Part shown: positions 11,517 to 24,456 of the stretch, piece by piece
Position numbering within the stretch: the stretch's first letter is position 1
How the letters are laid out: every line of letters starts with the position of its first letter
NCBI GenBank assembly: GCA_021442155.1
Contig: CM038228.1
Span: 11,511,179 to 11,575,178 of the forward strand
Origin: Cymbidium sinense
Taxonomy: Eukaryota > Streptophyta > Magnoliopsida > Asparagales > Orchidaceae
Direction of reading: 5' to 3'
Length of the DNA: 64,000 nucleotides
The notes under the pieces: model-generated
What the model was told of the DNA's origin: nothing
Database searches by the model: none
What the model saw: only the letters and a program-made list of their open reading frames with translations
Position numbers and translations under genes: made by a program

Positions 11517-13500
11517 CTTGACTATCTTTAAGCTAATTTAAGTCTCCCAGTGACATTTAATCAATAGTCAGCTCTAGGTCAGGTTCAATTTGTTACCCAA
11601 AACAACTGATCACTCCAATGGTTCCTTGTTGTGGAAGATGTGAGTCCCCGAGCTTTCTTCCCTTCAATTGATCATTGTAAACTGAAAGGTACTCCTTTTA
11701 TCGGATAGCTCTCCCATCGGTCGGGAAGCTACTCTCTTTAGTTTAGTAAATCTAAGATAAGTCTAGGCTGATATAAGCTCCTTTTCAGTATGATCCATCG
11801 CAAACCAATGAAATCCATCAAACAAAACTAAAAATGAAATCTATCTTGACTATCCTTGAGCTGATTAAAGTCCCTTAGTGGCATTCATTTAATAGTCAGC
11901 CTTAGGTCAGGTTCAATTTGTTGCCCAAAACAACCGATCATGCCAGTTGTTCCTTGTTGTGGAAGATGTGAGTCCCCAAGATTTCTTCCCTTCAATTGAT
12001 CATTGCAAACCAAAAGGCACTCCTTTGGTCGGATACCTCTCCTATTGGCCAGGAAGCTACTCCCTTTGGTTCAGTTAATTTGAGATATGTCTAGGCTGAT
12101 ATAAGCTCCTTCTCAGTATGATCCATCGTAAACCAACAGAATCCATCAAATAAAACTAAAAATGAAATCTATCTTGACTATCCTTGAGCTAATTTAAGTC
12201 CTCCAGTGGCATTCACTCAATAGTCAACCTTAGGTCGGGTTTGATTTGTTGCCCAAAATAACTGATCACCTTAGTGGTTCCTTATTATGGAAGATATGAG
12301 TCCTCCAGCTTTCTTCCCTTCAATTGATCAATGCAAATCAAAAGGCACTCCTTTGGTCGGATAGCTCTCCCATTGGCTGAGAAGCTACTCATTTTAATTC
12401 AGTAAATTTGACATAGGTCTAGGTTGATATAAGCTTCTTCTCAATATGATCCATCGCAAACTAATGAAATCCATCAAACAAAACTAAAAATGGAATCTAT
12501 CTTGACTATCCTTGAGCTAATTTAAGTCCCTAGTGACATTCACTCAATAGTCAGCCCTAGGTCGGGTTCGATTTGTTGCCCAAAATAACAGAACACCTTA
12601 GTGGTTCCTTGTGGAAGATGTCAGTCCCCACGCTTTCTTCCTAACTTGACCATTATATGCTAAAAGGCATTTCCCCTTGGTTGGATAGTCCTACCTTGTG
12701 GTTGGTATACTACTCCCTTTGACTTGATAAATCTGGGTTAGGTCTAGGCCACTATGGCCCCTACTCAGTGCAGTTCATCACAAACCTATGGGATCCATCA
12801 TAATCAAAATAAACAAAACTAAAAATAAAATCTATCTTGACTATCCTTGAGTTGATCTAAGTCCCCCAGCGGCATTCACTCAATAGTCAGCCCTAGGTTT
12901 GGTTCAATCTATTGTCTTGTTAGTAGATTACCCCAGCAACTGATCTCTACCTTAGATGATGTAAGTCTACTATGCTGTCTTCCTAGTACAGTTGCTGCAT
13001 ACTGAAAGGCATCCTAATAGTTGGATAGTCCTACCTTATGATTGGTAGACTACTCCCTTTGAATTGATAAATTTGGATTAGGTCTAGGCCTCCATGGCCC
13101 CTACTCAGTACAGTTCATAGCAAACCTATGGGATCCATCATAATCAAAAATAAATAAATCTAAAAATAAAATTAATTCTAGACTATTCTTGAGCTGATTT
13201 AAGTCTCCTAGTGACATTCACTCAATAGTCACTTAGTGTGCAATGCACCTTGCTAGATTACCCTAGCTACTAGTCTATTTTAGAGGATGTAAGTCTACTA
13301 CACTTTCTTCCTAGTACAACTGTTGCATATTGAAAGGCAACCCTTTGGTTGTCTAGTCCCACTACGTGCTTAGTAGACTACCCCTTTGGATTAGTAAATT
13401 TGAGTTAGGTCTTAGCCTCCGTGGCTCCTACTAAGTGCAGTCTATCGCAAACCATCAGGGTTCATATAAAAAATTTAAACCTAACAAAAATTGAAACAAA
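11517..13500 (+). repeat. Tandem repeat array, period 328 bp, about six units
   Basis: The marker CTTGACTATCCTTGAGC recurs at 11517, 11845, 12173, 12501, 12836 and (changed) 13178, giving spacings of 328, 328, 328, 335 and 342. Each unit has the same order: TCAATAGTCAGCC, GGTTC(A/G)ATTTGTTG, GTGAGTCCCC with CTTTCTTCC, an AAAGGCA(C/T)TCC block, GATCCATC, and an A-rich end. Units 1-4 are the most alike; 5 and 6 are more diverged. Tandem repeats between the integrase and the 3' LTR are known in Tat/Ogre elements and are a known source of plant satellites. Confidence 0.9.
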
Positions 13501-13711
13501 TTTATCCCTCTTCCCCAGTAGAACAAATCAAATCTTTTCTCCTCAGTGAGAATTAAATTAAATCAAACATCTCATCCCGTTGTGGATGATTTGAACCTGC
13601 TTCCCCTAGTGGAAGGTTCACACTCTATCCCTTAGTGGATTCATCTCCCTCTCTTAGGTCTTGAACATAAGCAGAGCCACATTGCATTAAGCTCTGGATT
13701 CTTTCTACACC
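13501..13711 (+). other. End of Tat 3' untranslated region
   Basis: Non-coding, with a CCCTAGTGGAAGG / CCCTTAGTGGATTC style imperfect short repetition. Nothing else recognised. Confidence 0.4.
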
Positions 13712-13772
13712 AAGGGAGATTGTTTTTGTTAGTGATCTGTGATCATTTTCAATTTAGTGTGTGTCCTGCCAC
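13712..13772 (+). other. Polypurine tract and first bases of Tat 3' LTR
   Basis: AAGGGAGAT (13712-13720) directly precedes TGTTTTTGTTAGTGATC (from 13721). A purine run abutting TG is the expected plus-strand primer and 3' LTR start. Only about 52 bases of LTR remain before homology to the TGTTGA family starts, so that family either inserted here or replaced the LTR by recombination. Confidence 0.6.
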
Positions 13773-14169
13773 CACACATTTTGACATTTTAGCCTTATTT
13801 TTAGAATGAGCTCTCAACCCCTCCATCTTACACATAGGACATCTCTTAGACTTTAATATTTCCTTAGTCTTAAGACACATCTAGTGATTAGATGGACACT
13901 CAACTTATCCCTAGATACTTAGAAGGGTTAGCCATAGGAATATGTCATGCCTTAGGGGTGTCAAGAAATTTTTTGACCCTTAGCTTAAACCATTCCTCAC
14001 TTTCCTTCCTTCAAGTCAACTCCAAATCAATCTTAGTTGATTTTCTCCAAACACAAATCAACTCCATATGATCAAAATCCATGATTGGAATCCATGATTG
14101 AAATCTTTGATTGAAACCCGTGATCAAAATCCATAAAAATTCCTAAGTTCAAATCTTCCTATGTTCAAA

Positions 14170-14760
14170 TCTTCCTAAGTCCTTAAATTTTACTTTAAGG
14201 ACTTAACCTAAATCATGATCTAAACTAATTCAAACTCATGAGAGTTTCTCAGAATTCATTTATATTCTCATTTTTATTCACATATATAAATGAAATATAA
14301 ATTAAAACCAACCAAACTAAACTCAAAATTCCAAATCAATTCATGAAAATTTCCTAAGTCCTTAATTCCTTTTTAATGGACTTAGCCAAAATCAAATTTA
14401 AATCAATTCAAATACATGGGATTTTCTCAAAACTCATTTATATTCTCATTTATATTCACATATATAAATGAAATATAAATACAAATCAATAAAATCAAAT
14501 CCTCAAATTAAATTCCAAATCTAAAATATTTTCTTAAGTCCTTAATTTTCCATTAAGGGACTTAGCCTAAATCATGATCAAAGCACTTCAAATTCTTGAA
14601 ATTTTCTCATGATCCATTTATATTGTCATTTATATTCACATATATAAATGAAATATGAATTCAAACAATCAAAACCAATTCCAAAAATCAAACTCAAATC
14701 AACTCAAAATCCAACCTAAGCCTTTCAAGTCAAAATCTTGAACTTAGCCAAATCAATTTC
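14170..14760 (+). repeat. 180-bp hairpin subrepeat in copy A (four units)
   Basis: The marker CTAAGTCCTTAA...GGACTTA recurs near 14175, 14355, 14535 and 14717, periods of 180-182. Each unit has two hairpin-forming blocks: TAAGTCC/GGACTTA, and TCATTTATAT/ATATAAATGA around a TATATTCACA centre. Equivalent units occur in copies B, C and D. Confidence 0.8.
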
Positions 14761-15761
14761 AAATCAAGCCAAACTTTTGATTTTCCTGCATGATTCAATC
14801 AATCCTATAATCATGAATCCATATATAAATACAAACTTCAATTACTTAACCAAAATCAAATTAAAAAATCAAACCCCAAATCCTTTCATATTCTTCCTTT
14901 GAATATGAAATTGTCAAATAGATCAAAACCCACTTGATTTCAAACAACTTCAATGGATTTATATTTCAATCATAAGTCCATATACAAGTCAATCAAACTC
15001 AAATCAAGCTTTGACCAAGTCATTTGACCCACTTAGGCTCACTTGATCCAAACTGACCTAAAGTACCCTTATGAGCCAAATTATAATCCTAACCAAATTG
15101 GATAGAATCAAACTCACCTATGCATCTCATCATGATCAACAATTATCATGGATGATCAATCAATCAAAATAGGTCAAACCTATGGGTTGTCCAAGTTAAG
15201 AGTTAGCCCAAAATGAAACCTAACATGACCAAAATCCACCATAGGCTAAATTGATTGAAACCATTGATCTAAGTCTATTTATGACCTATGTTTGAACTTA
15301 ACCAAGTCAACATTTGAGCCTAACCTAGCCCAATTGATCACTTGACCCAAGTTGACCCAACTTGACCTAAAGGGTCAAAATGTGTCAAAACTTGATCTAA
15401 GCCAAATTGATTAGAACCAATGGGTCAAGTTCATTCCAAATCATTTGTGAACTTGACCAAAGCCTCAATTGGCCAACTAGACCCAACCTAGCCCAATTGA
15501 CCTTAGACCCAACTTGACCTAAAGGAGTCATGTTGAGCCAAATTTGAACTTAACCAAAATTAATTGGAAATAAAGATACCAATCCACTCCATATGACTAA
15601 CCAAATCTAAACCCACCCATGACCTAGCCCAAATAAGTCAAGTGGGTCAAATAGGTCAACTTGATCCATTTGACCTAAATGAAGTCATATGAGCCAAATT
15701 CAAAATGAATCCAAATTGAACCAAACCAAAGCCACCAAAACATTTCAAATGGTTATATGAA

Positions 15762-15846
15762 CTTGACCCAACCCTTGGTTTGACCCAATTTGACCAATTG
15801 GTCAACTTGACCCAAGTTGACCCATTTTGACCTAAATGGGTCAACA
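15762..15846 (+). promoter_or_regulatory. Dense W-box (TTGACC) cluster in copy A
   Basis: Eight TTGACC cores in 85 bases, six on the plus and two on the minus strand. It includes the perfect 16-base palindrome TTGACCAATTGGTCAA at 15790-15805. TTGAC(C/T) is the core bound by plant WRKY factors. It lies in a wider TTGACC/GGTCAA-rich tract (about 15000-15850). Binding is an inference; the density is seen directly. Confidence 0.55.
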
Positions 15847-18123
15847 TTAGCCAAACCTTATCAAATGAATTCCAAATCTTATGAAACTTGGCCAAACCTT
15901 GTTTCTCCACATACCCAACATATCCAAATTGAAAAATTAGCAAAATGACCATTCTACCCCTAGGCCATAAAAAAAATTTGGCCTAATCCATGGGTAATTT
16001 GGTCATGCCCTCTTCATTTCAACTTGATATTTTCCTAATATCTCAAGTGAACCTAATGAAGAGTGCACTAAACCCAATGGGTTTGGGTCAGCCCAAATGA
16101 ACCCAAGGCCAAAACTGATCCCATAGGTCAAATTGGCTAATTCAAAATCCTTCCTCCACCCAATTTGATGCGCATGGGAGGTTGGAAATCCACTCAAGAC
16201 CTCAAACCAACCATGTGCAAAGATCTAATAGCCTAAAAAAACCTTTCAATGTGGTAATTTGGATCAAAATGACAAGGGTGGTGTTGGCCATCCGATTGCC
16301 ATAGGGGGAGATATACTCCCCCTAATTCAATTTTAAATTATCATTCCCTCATTCAATTGAAGCCTGGAGAGTGTTAGGAAGGATCAGAGAGCCATCCTAA
16401 GCTTTCTAAGAGGGATTTGAAAAGTGATATTCTCAGTTTTCTCCATTGAAAAATAGGAGAGCTCACTTGAACCTTCAACTTCCCCTTCACTCAAATCCAT
16501 TCCAAATCCTCTAGCACACACCATTAGAAGATCAATTTGAGTGCACCCAAGTTCTTATTTGAGTTACCAAAGCAAGGAGAGCCTCAATTGGATCAAAGCT
16601 GCTAAGGTGGTGTAGGTAAGGGTTAATTAATTTGCTTAATTCACACCTTAACTTAATTAATACATAAAAATGAATCTAATCATCTAAAAATTGAACAAAA
16701 ATATCAACCACATATGGGAATGGGCTAGGAATAGTAAAATCAACTCACCTTTTCAAAATTAAATTAAACTTAAAACTAAACAAAAATCACATTGAATTAA
16801 CTTTGATTTATTTTGAGCCTTCTTATTCCATAAGAATGCCTTTATGATTTTATTAAAGTGAATGTGTTTACATGCTTTCATTGCTTTGATTCTTTTCCCA
16901 ACATGTTAAATTTGTATGTCATGTGGTGTCATGCATCCAAATTTTCAAAATTCAAATTTAAAATGAAATTGCTTACTTTATGTCAAATTTGCATGTGTTG
17001 GCTACAGTTATGATATGAGTGGTTATTATCACTACTAAATTCTAATTATTTTCAAAACTTATAAATCAATTATCAAATCTAAAATTATGCTACTTATATT
17101 TTAATTATAAGCTTGCATGTGAAGAAAATATAAGAATGTGCTTAGCATATATTTCCTTTCTCTCTTATGTTAGTATAATTTTGAATAGGAGTTGGTAAGA
17201 TATATGGTTCATTTGGAAAGAACCTAACACTTACCTAATTCCATATCCTATTCATTCCTATGATATCACTTAAGAAGGGTTACCTATGCTTGCACACATA
17301 AATGGCATAAATAAAATGAATCAATTAATACAACTTTTGCATTCTTTCTTTTTCATTCATTTCTTTTATACAAATGTTTATATTTAAGGAAAGTGGTATA
17401 TTAGTCTAGACAACCCTAAGGTTGTGAGGCTTTAAGTAGCCCTAAGTAGGTCTTGTACCTTACACCTCTGGTTAATAAAGGCGATGCACTCACTCATGCC
17501 TTTCTTACTTTCATGTGTGCATGTGAAAAATTGGATAAAGAAACCATTTTCTACTTAAGAAAAATCATGCATATTAAACTTCCAAATTTCCTTAAATGGA
17601 TTAATTAGCATGCATAATAAAGTGTGTTAAATATTCTTATTCATATGTATAGATATGCTTAGGACTCATTCATATGCATATACATGTTGGGAAAGAAATG
17701 AAGTGATGTATGTTTTGTGAATTTGGTTCATTTTATTTAATATTAAAATGTCATTCTTTTTGAATTGGTTTATTTAAAGTTCATCTAAACTTAGGATTAA
17801 TTAAAAGACTTAATCAAAATATTCACTAAACAAAATTATAAATTTGAATCTACTTTAGAAATTACATAGGTTAGGGAAGGAAAGATAAGTTCTCTCCTCT
17901 TTTCCTCTCTTCATAACTTAGTAATTAATTGTAGGATTCACTTGAACCTAATCAAGACATTAAATAAAAATAACCCAAAATAATTAAAGAACTTAAATGA
18001 AACCCTCCTCTAAGTTGAACATGTTTTCACATGGCGTTGCATCCTAAAAAGATGAATTTTTATATTTTTGCCTTTCTTTTCCTACCATAGATTTGAAGGT
18101 GACTATAGAGAATTTTTTCTCCA

Positions 18124-21100
18124 CGGTAAGGTTATGAGTTCTTTATTTTTAATTTTGAGTTATTTAATTTGGTAGAAGATTTATTTTTCCCTCAGATCCT
18201 AATTGTCATCCAGGCCATACATCAAGCAAGGAAGAAACTAGAAAAACATGTCATCTTAATGCACAAGCTAAACAAAACATCAAACATTTTATAAATCTAA
18301 CGCAAAAGAATAAATGGCCATTTTTGGTTTGGCTCCATCGCACAAACCTGAAAACAAATTGGGTAGCCGAGCTCTACCCTTATACAACCCGGATGATAAA
18401 TGAATTAATTACAATTAAGAAAGAAAATTCATGTTATGGGGTCTTCATTCTTCATTTCTTCATTCTTCTTTTCTTCTTTCTTCTTTCGTTCCTTCTTTTG
18501 GATGGTTGGAATGTGGATGCCCCAAAGGCTTCACATGGTACATAAGATGTAATCTTATGACCAATGCTCATCCTAATCACCCATAACATTCATTCCAAAA
18601 TCCTAATTATAAAATTACATGGAAAGAAAAAGTAAATCTAACTAACACCTACAAAATAGAGATTAGCTAAACAAACCATAGAAATCACAAGGATGTATAT
18701 TAGACTTTGCACCCCACACATGAGTAACCATGTTCACCTAGCCTATTGGATTATGCTTAGGGATATAAGCAGCCGCACAATAAAAAAACTAAATATATTT
18801 TTATTACAATGCCCCTTAAGCACAATCCCAAGCAAAAAATAATGATTAGACTAAATCATCCTACCAATCATTCTATGCACATACACCAGAATATCCAGAC
18901 TAGAAATAATACATCACAAAATAAATGCAAACATCAAGCCATGCACCACCCTAACCTAAAGCTAGAAGTGATGACTTAGCCTAATGTGTGTGTTATTTAA
19001 GGTTTGTGTGGTATGCTTAACTAGGCTTTAAGGTTTAGATTTTCTAAGTAGAAAATGTTCAACTTAGAGGGTGGTTTCATTTAAATTATTTAGTTATTTT
19101 GGGTTAATTTTATTTGATGATTTTTTTAGTTTAAATGAACCTACTTAATTATTAAATATTATAAAGAGAGGGAAATGGGAAGAGAACTTCTGTTTACTTC
19201 TCTACCCTAAGTAACTTCTAAAGTAGATTCATGTTTGATTTTGTTTAGTGAATATTTTATTATGTGTTTTACTTAATATTAAGTTTAGATCAGCTCTAAA
19301 CAAACTTATTCAAAAGGAAAGGTATTTTAAGATTAAGTAAAGTGAACACATCACTTCATTTCTTTCCCAACATGTATAACATGCATATAGATACATCCTA
19401 AGCATATCTATACATACAAATAGAAATGCTTAGCACACTTTATGATGAATGCTAAGAAATATTACTTAAGAAAATTAGAATGCTTTATGATGCATGATTT
19501 TCATTAAGTAGAAAAGAGGGGGTTTTTTTTATCCATTATTCACATGCACATGTGTATGTATGAAAGACATAAGTGATTACAACGCCATTGTTAGCACCAG
19601 GGGTGTAAGGTATAAGACCTACTTAGGGCAACTTAATGCCTCGCAACCCTGGGGTTGGCTAGACTAATATATCACTTTTCTTAAATACAAACACATGCAC
19701 AAAAGAAAATGAATGGAGAAAGAAAGATGCAAAAAGTTTATATTTGTTTGTTTATTTTGTTTATGCAATTTATATGTACAAGTGTGGCTATCCATCTTAA
19801 GTAATAGTATAAGAATGAATAGGAATGGGGTTAGGTAAGTGTTGTATTCTTTTCAAATGAATCATACACTTTGCCAAATCCTATTCAAAACTATGCTAAA
19901 AGAAAAGAGAAGGAAAGCCACACTATGCACATCTTCATATTTATATCCACATGCAAGCTTATAAATAATTATAAGTAGCACACTTTCAATTTTAGGTGTT
20001 TGATTTATAGATTTTGAAAATAGTTTTGGATTTAGTAGTGATAATAGCCATTCATATTTCTACTTTAGCCAAAATATGCAATTTGACATAAAGAAAATAT
20101 TTTATTTTTAATTTGATTATAGAAAAGTATGAATGCATGAATTTCATATGGCATACACATTTAGCATGCTATAAAGTAAATAAAGTGATGAAAGCAATGT
20201 AAATTCATTTGCCCTAATTAATTTCTAAAGACAATCCTATAAAATAAGATAATTCAAAGTGAATCAAAGTTGTTTAATCTGATTTTTTTTTTGAATTTGC
20301 TTTGTGTTTGATTTAGGAAATGTGAAAGAATATTTGCTGGTCCTAACCCATTTCCCCCATATGTGAGTTAATTTAGTTTGTTCTTAGGATGATTAGCTGA
20401 CATTTATATTTTGCTTAGGTTAAGGTGTGAATTAAGTATGTTAATTACCCCTTATCTACGCCACCTTAGCATACTTAACCTAATAATTATGAGCCAATGA
20501 GATGACATAAAATCACAAAAGGAATTTAAATTAGAAATGCACTTAAGAAAAAAAGGGCCTAATGCATTTGACTAATAATTAATGATTAATTAAGCTAAAG
20601 GGTTTAAGTTAAGTAATTTCATAACCCCTCTCACACATGTGAGTTAGATTTTGATTTCCTTAATGTACTTAGGTTATTGAACACCTAAGCATCTACCCAA
20701 GATGGATTAGTTAAGTTTTGGAAGGTTTTAATTTTATCAAATTAATTAGATAGGTAATTAGTGAATCAATCCATTAATTAGGTTTGGATTAAGGAAGAAA
20801 GAGGAGGTTTAAGGAATAGCTTAAAGAAAATATCTTAAAATTATTCCCTAAACCTCCTATTCACTTAAACAAACCTTAATTAACTCAATCAAAGATTAAA
20901 TCACTAATTACACACTTAATTAAATAAAATTAAATTAAGAGGGTAATTATAAATTAATCTAACAATGCTTCTAATTAAACCATTAATAAATTCTAAGAAA
21001 ATTTGGGGAGCCAGAAGTCATCCTACTAATCATACACAAGAAGTTAGGAATTAATGAGTGGAGTAATTAGTAAAATCAAATTCCCAATAAAACCCAAATT

Positions 21101-24100
21101 CAAAAAATAACACTGTTCAAAATCCATCAAAATTACTTTTATAATATTCTACATTCAATTATCTTTCATATGCAATTTATTTCACATTTTTATGATTTCT
21201 CTACACATAGATATGAATTCTTGAAGTTTTCTTGATTAGTTAAGCAATTAAATAGCCTAATTATACAGTTAATCCTATCGGTGCCACATGGAGGCTAACG
21301 CGATGCGTGCTTTTTATGTGGGGTGATGAGATTTTTTATTTAAGTTGTCACATCATAGTGCTGTGTCAGCGACAGCACTACGTGATTTCTCCTTATCCGT
21401 CCGATCAAGGATCAGACGGTTGAGGTTAAAGCCGCAATTATAAAGGGATAATCTATGGGATCTACATGTCTTTGATCATGGTCGTCCATCCAAAATGTGT
21501 GGATGGATGACCCCTGATCAATCTCTGATCTTCCCTGCGGGAGATGGCCACCGTCCATCTTCTATGGGAAGATCCGAGTTCGATTGAGCTGAGATTGGAT
21601 CCAAACTCAACCCACACCACATGCAAAGAGATCACATCTAACTGCTAGAATCTCATGGGGTGATACTTTCTTTTACAAAGCTCCAAATAATGGCTAAATT
21701 GAGCTCGATTTAATGGCTTACCTCACCGGTGCTCGATTCCTTTAAAGAAGCTTCGTCTAGTGGATACGAAGCTTTTTTGAAGTTTGAGGCCTTGAAATTG
21801 GATGGATCTTCCTAGAGGCCAACTCCACCTTCACTTGAGCTCAGTTTTGGTCAAGGTAGCACCTCCCTTGCCATTGGAGTTTGGATTAAGCTTTAAGCAA
21901 GTTTGATTGAACCCTCTGATGAAGCTTGTAAGAGGAATTGGCTTGATTTTAAGTGTGGAGTAAGTTGGATTTTCACTTGAGCTCCCCTATTTTCAATCTA
22001 AGGAAATCAAAAAATAGAAGTTCAAGTTGCTTGAGAGAGCTTGGGGAGGGTTCCAAATGCTTGCTCTGGCTTCCCTAAGTTTAATCGAGTGAGAGAGTGA
22101 TGGAATGAAATCAAATTTGGGGGAGTATATCTCCCCCTAGAGCAATCGGACGGTTGTGCATTCTCTTATTCTTTTGATCCAATTGAGCTCCTTGAGTGGG
22201 TTTTTTAGGCTGTTAGAGGTGTCCTTACATTCAATTTGGCCTAAGGAGTGGAGTAGTAGAGCTCCCATGTGTTTAAATCAAGCAGAGGAGGGATTTCATG
22301 TGCTCTTTTCATGCAAGTGATCGATTTTGACCTTAGGCTTAGTTGGGCTGACCCAAAACCATTGGGTTTGGTGCACCACACTCCCTAGTGTCCACTTGCT
22401 CCACTAAGAGAGTGCCAAGTGGTTATGAAGGGTATTTGACCAAATTCTAAGTGAATTTGGCCAAAATTTACCCTTTGACCTAGGGGTAAAATGCTCATTT
22501 ATCTTGGATTTCAATTTGAATATATTTGGTATGATTGAAAAATGGGCTAGGCCAACTTTCATTGAATTTGGAGTTAGTTTGATATGATTTGGCTCATGTT
22601 GACCCATTATCATCAAAATGGGTCAACTCGGGTCAAGTTGACCAATTGGTCAAATTGGGTCAAACCAAGGGTTTGGTCAAGTTCATATTACCATTTGAAA
22701 TATTTTGGAGGCTTTGGTTTAATTCAATTTGATTTATATTTGGTTTTGGTTCAATTGAGTTCATTTAGGTAAAATTGGTCAAGTTGACCAAATTGACCCA
22801 TTTGACCTACTTGGGTTAGGTCATGGTTTGGTTCATGTTTGGTTGGTCATATGAAATGGATTGGTATCTTTATTTCTAATCAATTTGGTTTATATTTGAG
22901 TTTAGCTCAATTTGACCTTTTAGGTCAAGTTGGGCTCATGATCAATTGGGTTAGGTTAGGTCTAGCTGACCAATTGAGGCTTTGGTCAAGTTCAACAATC
23001 ATTTTAGAATGAACTTGACCTATTGATTTCAATCAATTTGGCTTAGATCAAGTTTTAACATATTTTGACTTTTTAGGTCAAGTTGGGTCAACTTGGGTCA
23101 AGTGGCCAATTGGTCTAGGTTAGGCTCAAATGTTGACTTGGACAAGTTCAAACGTTGATAATGAATTAACTTAGATCAATGGTTTCAATCAATTTGGCCT
23201 ATGGTGGGTTTTGGCTATGTTGGATTTCAATTTGGCTAAGTGTTGACTTGGTCAACCCTTAGGTTTGACTTGGTTTGACCCAATTTGAGTGATTGATCAT
23301 CTCATGATGATTGTTGATCATGATGAGAGGCTTAGGTGGGCTTCGTTCAATCCAATTTGGTTAGGATTAGAATTTGGCTCATAAGAGTACTTTAGATCAC
23401 TTTGGGTCAAGTGATCCTAGGTGAGTCAAATGGCTTGATCAAGGCTTAATCAAGTTTGATTGAACTCACATATGGACTTATTATTGAAATATAAATCCAT
23501 TTGCAAGTGGTTTGATGTCAAATGGGTTTTGATTCATTTGATAATTTCAAGTTCAAGGGATGAACATGAGTTTGAGTTGGGTTTGATTTTTGAATTAAGT
23601 TTTGGTTAAGTGATTGAAGTTTATGTTTATATTTGGATTCACGATTGAAGGATTGATTAAATCATGAAGAGAAATCAAGGGTTTGTCTTGATTTGAAATT
23701 GATTTGGCTAAGTTCAAGAATTTGACTTGAAAGGCTTAGGTTAAAATTTGAAAGAGTTTGAGTTTGATCTTTTGATTTGGTTTTGGATATTTGAATTTAT
23801 ATTCCATTTATATTTGTGAATATGAATGAGAATATAAATGAGTTATGAGAAAATTTCATGAATTTGAAGTGATTTGAACTTGATTTAAGCTAAGTCTATA
23901 AGAGGGGATCAAAGGACTTAAGAAAGATTTTTAGAATTTGGATTTGATTTTTACGCTTAGTTTGATTGATTTGAATTTATATTTCATTTATATATGTGAG
24001 TATAAATGAGAATATAAATGGGTTATGAGAAAATTTCTTGAATTTGAATTGATTTAGACTTGATTTGAGCTAAGTCCATGAGAGGGAATCAAAGGACTTA

Positions 24101-24456
24101 TGAAATATTTCAAACTTGGAATTTTAATCATGGGCTTCAATCATGTGGAATTGATTTGAGTTTGGAGGAAACCAATCAAGTTGGGATTGATTTAAGTTTG
24201 ATGTTGATTTGATTTGGAATTTGACTTGAAGGAAGGAAGTGAGGAATGTGATTCAAGCTATAAGGCAAGCAAATTTTCCTAACACCCCTAAGGCATGACC
24301 TATTCCTATGGCTAACCCTTTTAAGTCTCTAGGGCTAGGTTGAGTGTCCACCTAATCACTAGATGTGTCTTAAGACTAAGGAACTCCTAAAGTCTAAGAG
24401 AAGTCCTATGTCTAAGATGGAGGGGTTGAGAGGTCATTCTAAAATTGAGGTCAACA
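18124..24456 (-). mobile_element. TGTTGA-family LTR copy B
   Basis: Reverse-complement copy. The right edge reads TTGAGGTCAACA (ends 24456), which on the minus strand is the family start TGTTGACCTCAA. Leftwards it holds the hairpin subrepeats (about 23700-24110, three units), the W-box tract (palindrome at 22638-22653), a GC-richer block (about 21270-21560), the AT-rich part, and the TATA-like block (18361-18390). It stops at about 18124 against the end of copy A, lacking the last 1.2 kb present in C. With A it forms a tail-to-tail inverted pair. No coding. Confidence 0.8.

Larger units (their letters stand above)
1..13772 (+). mobile_element. Decayed Tat/Ogre-type Ty3/gypsy retrotransposon (5' end outside window)
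   Basis: Plus-strand order is upstream ORF region, gag, protease, long spacer, RT with RNase H, second RNase H, integrase, repeated 3' untranslated region, polypurine tract. A second (archaeal-type) RNase H between RNase H and integrase, long sequence upstream of gag, and tandem repeats between integrase and 3' LTR are known marks of the Tat/Ogre lineage, so I assign it there. Each domain has in-frame stops and frameshifts, so it cannot be autonomous. The 5' LTR and primer-binding site are not in the window. The 3' LTR can be followed for only about 50 bases before the TGTTGA-family copy A begins. Lineage confidence is good; the exact family is unknown. Confidence 0.85.
13773..18123 (+). mobile_element. 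TGTTGA-family LTR copy A (internally deleted)
   Basis: Matches copy C from its start (TTTTTAGAATGAGCTCTCAA near 13787) to its last bases (GAATTTTTTCTCCAC, cf. GAAATTTTTCTACCCACA in C). No coding. Two internal deletions against other copies: one at about 16605, where copies B and C have a further 1-1.5 kb, and one at about 18034, where the sequence jumps from the AAGTTGAACATG block to the final 90 bases (GCATCCTAAAAAGATGAATTT). The first bases (TTTTGACATTTTAGCC) differ from the family start TGTTGACC, and no target duplication is visible. Confidence 0.75.

Noticed and set aside
11517..13500. CRISPR-like array
   Set aside because: The whole 328-bp unit repeats with no unique spacers, and the context is a plant retrotransposon.
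13721..18123. Copy A as the natural 3' LTR of the Tat element
   Set aside because: The sequence after the polypurine tract (TGTTTTTGTTAG) does not match the family start TGTTGACC seen in B, C and D; homology begins about 50-65 bases later. Not fully excluded.
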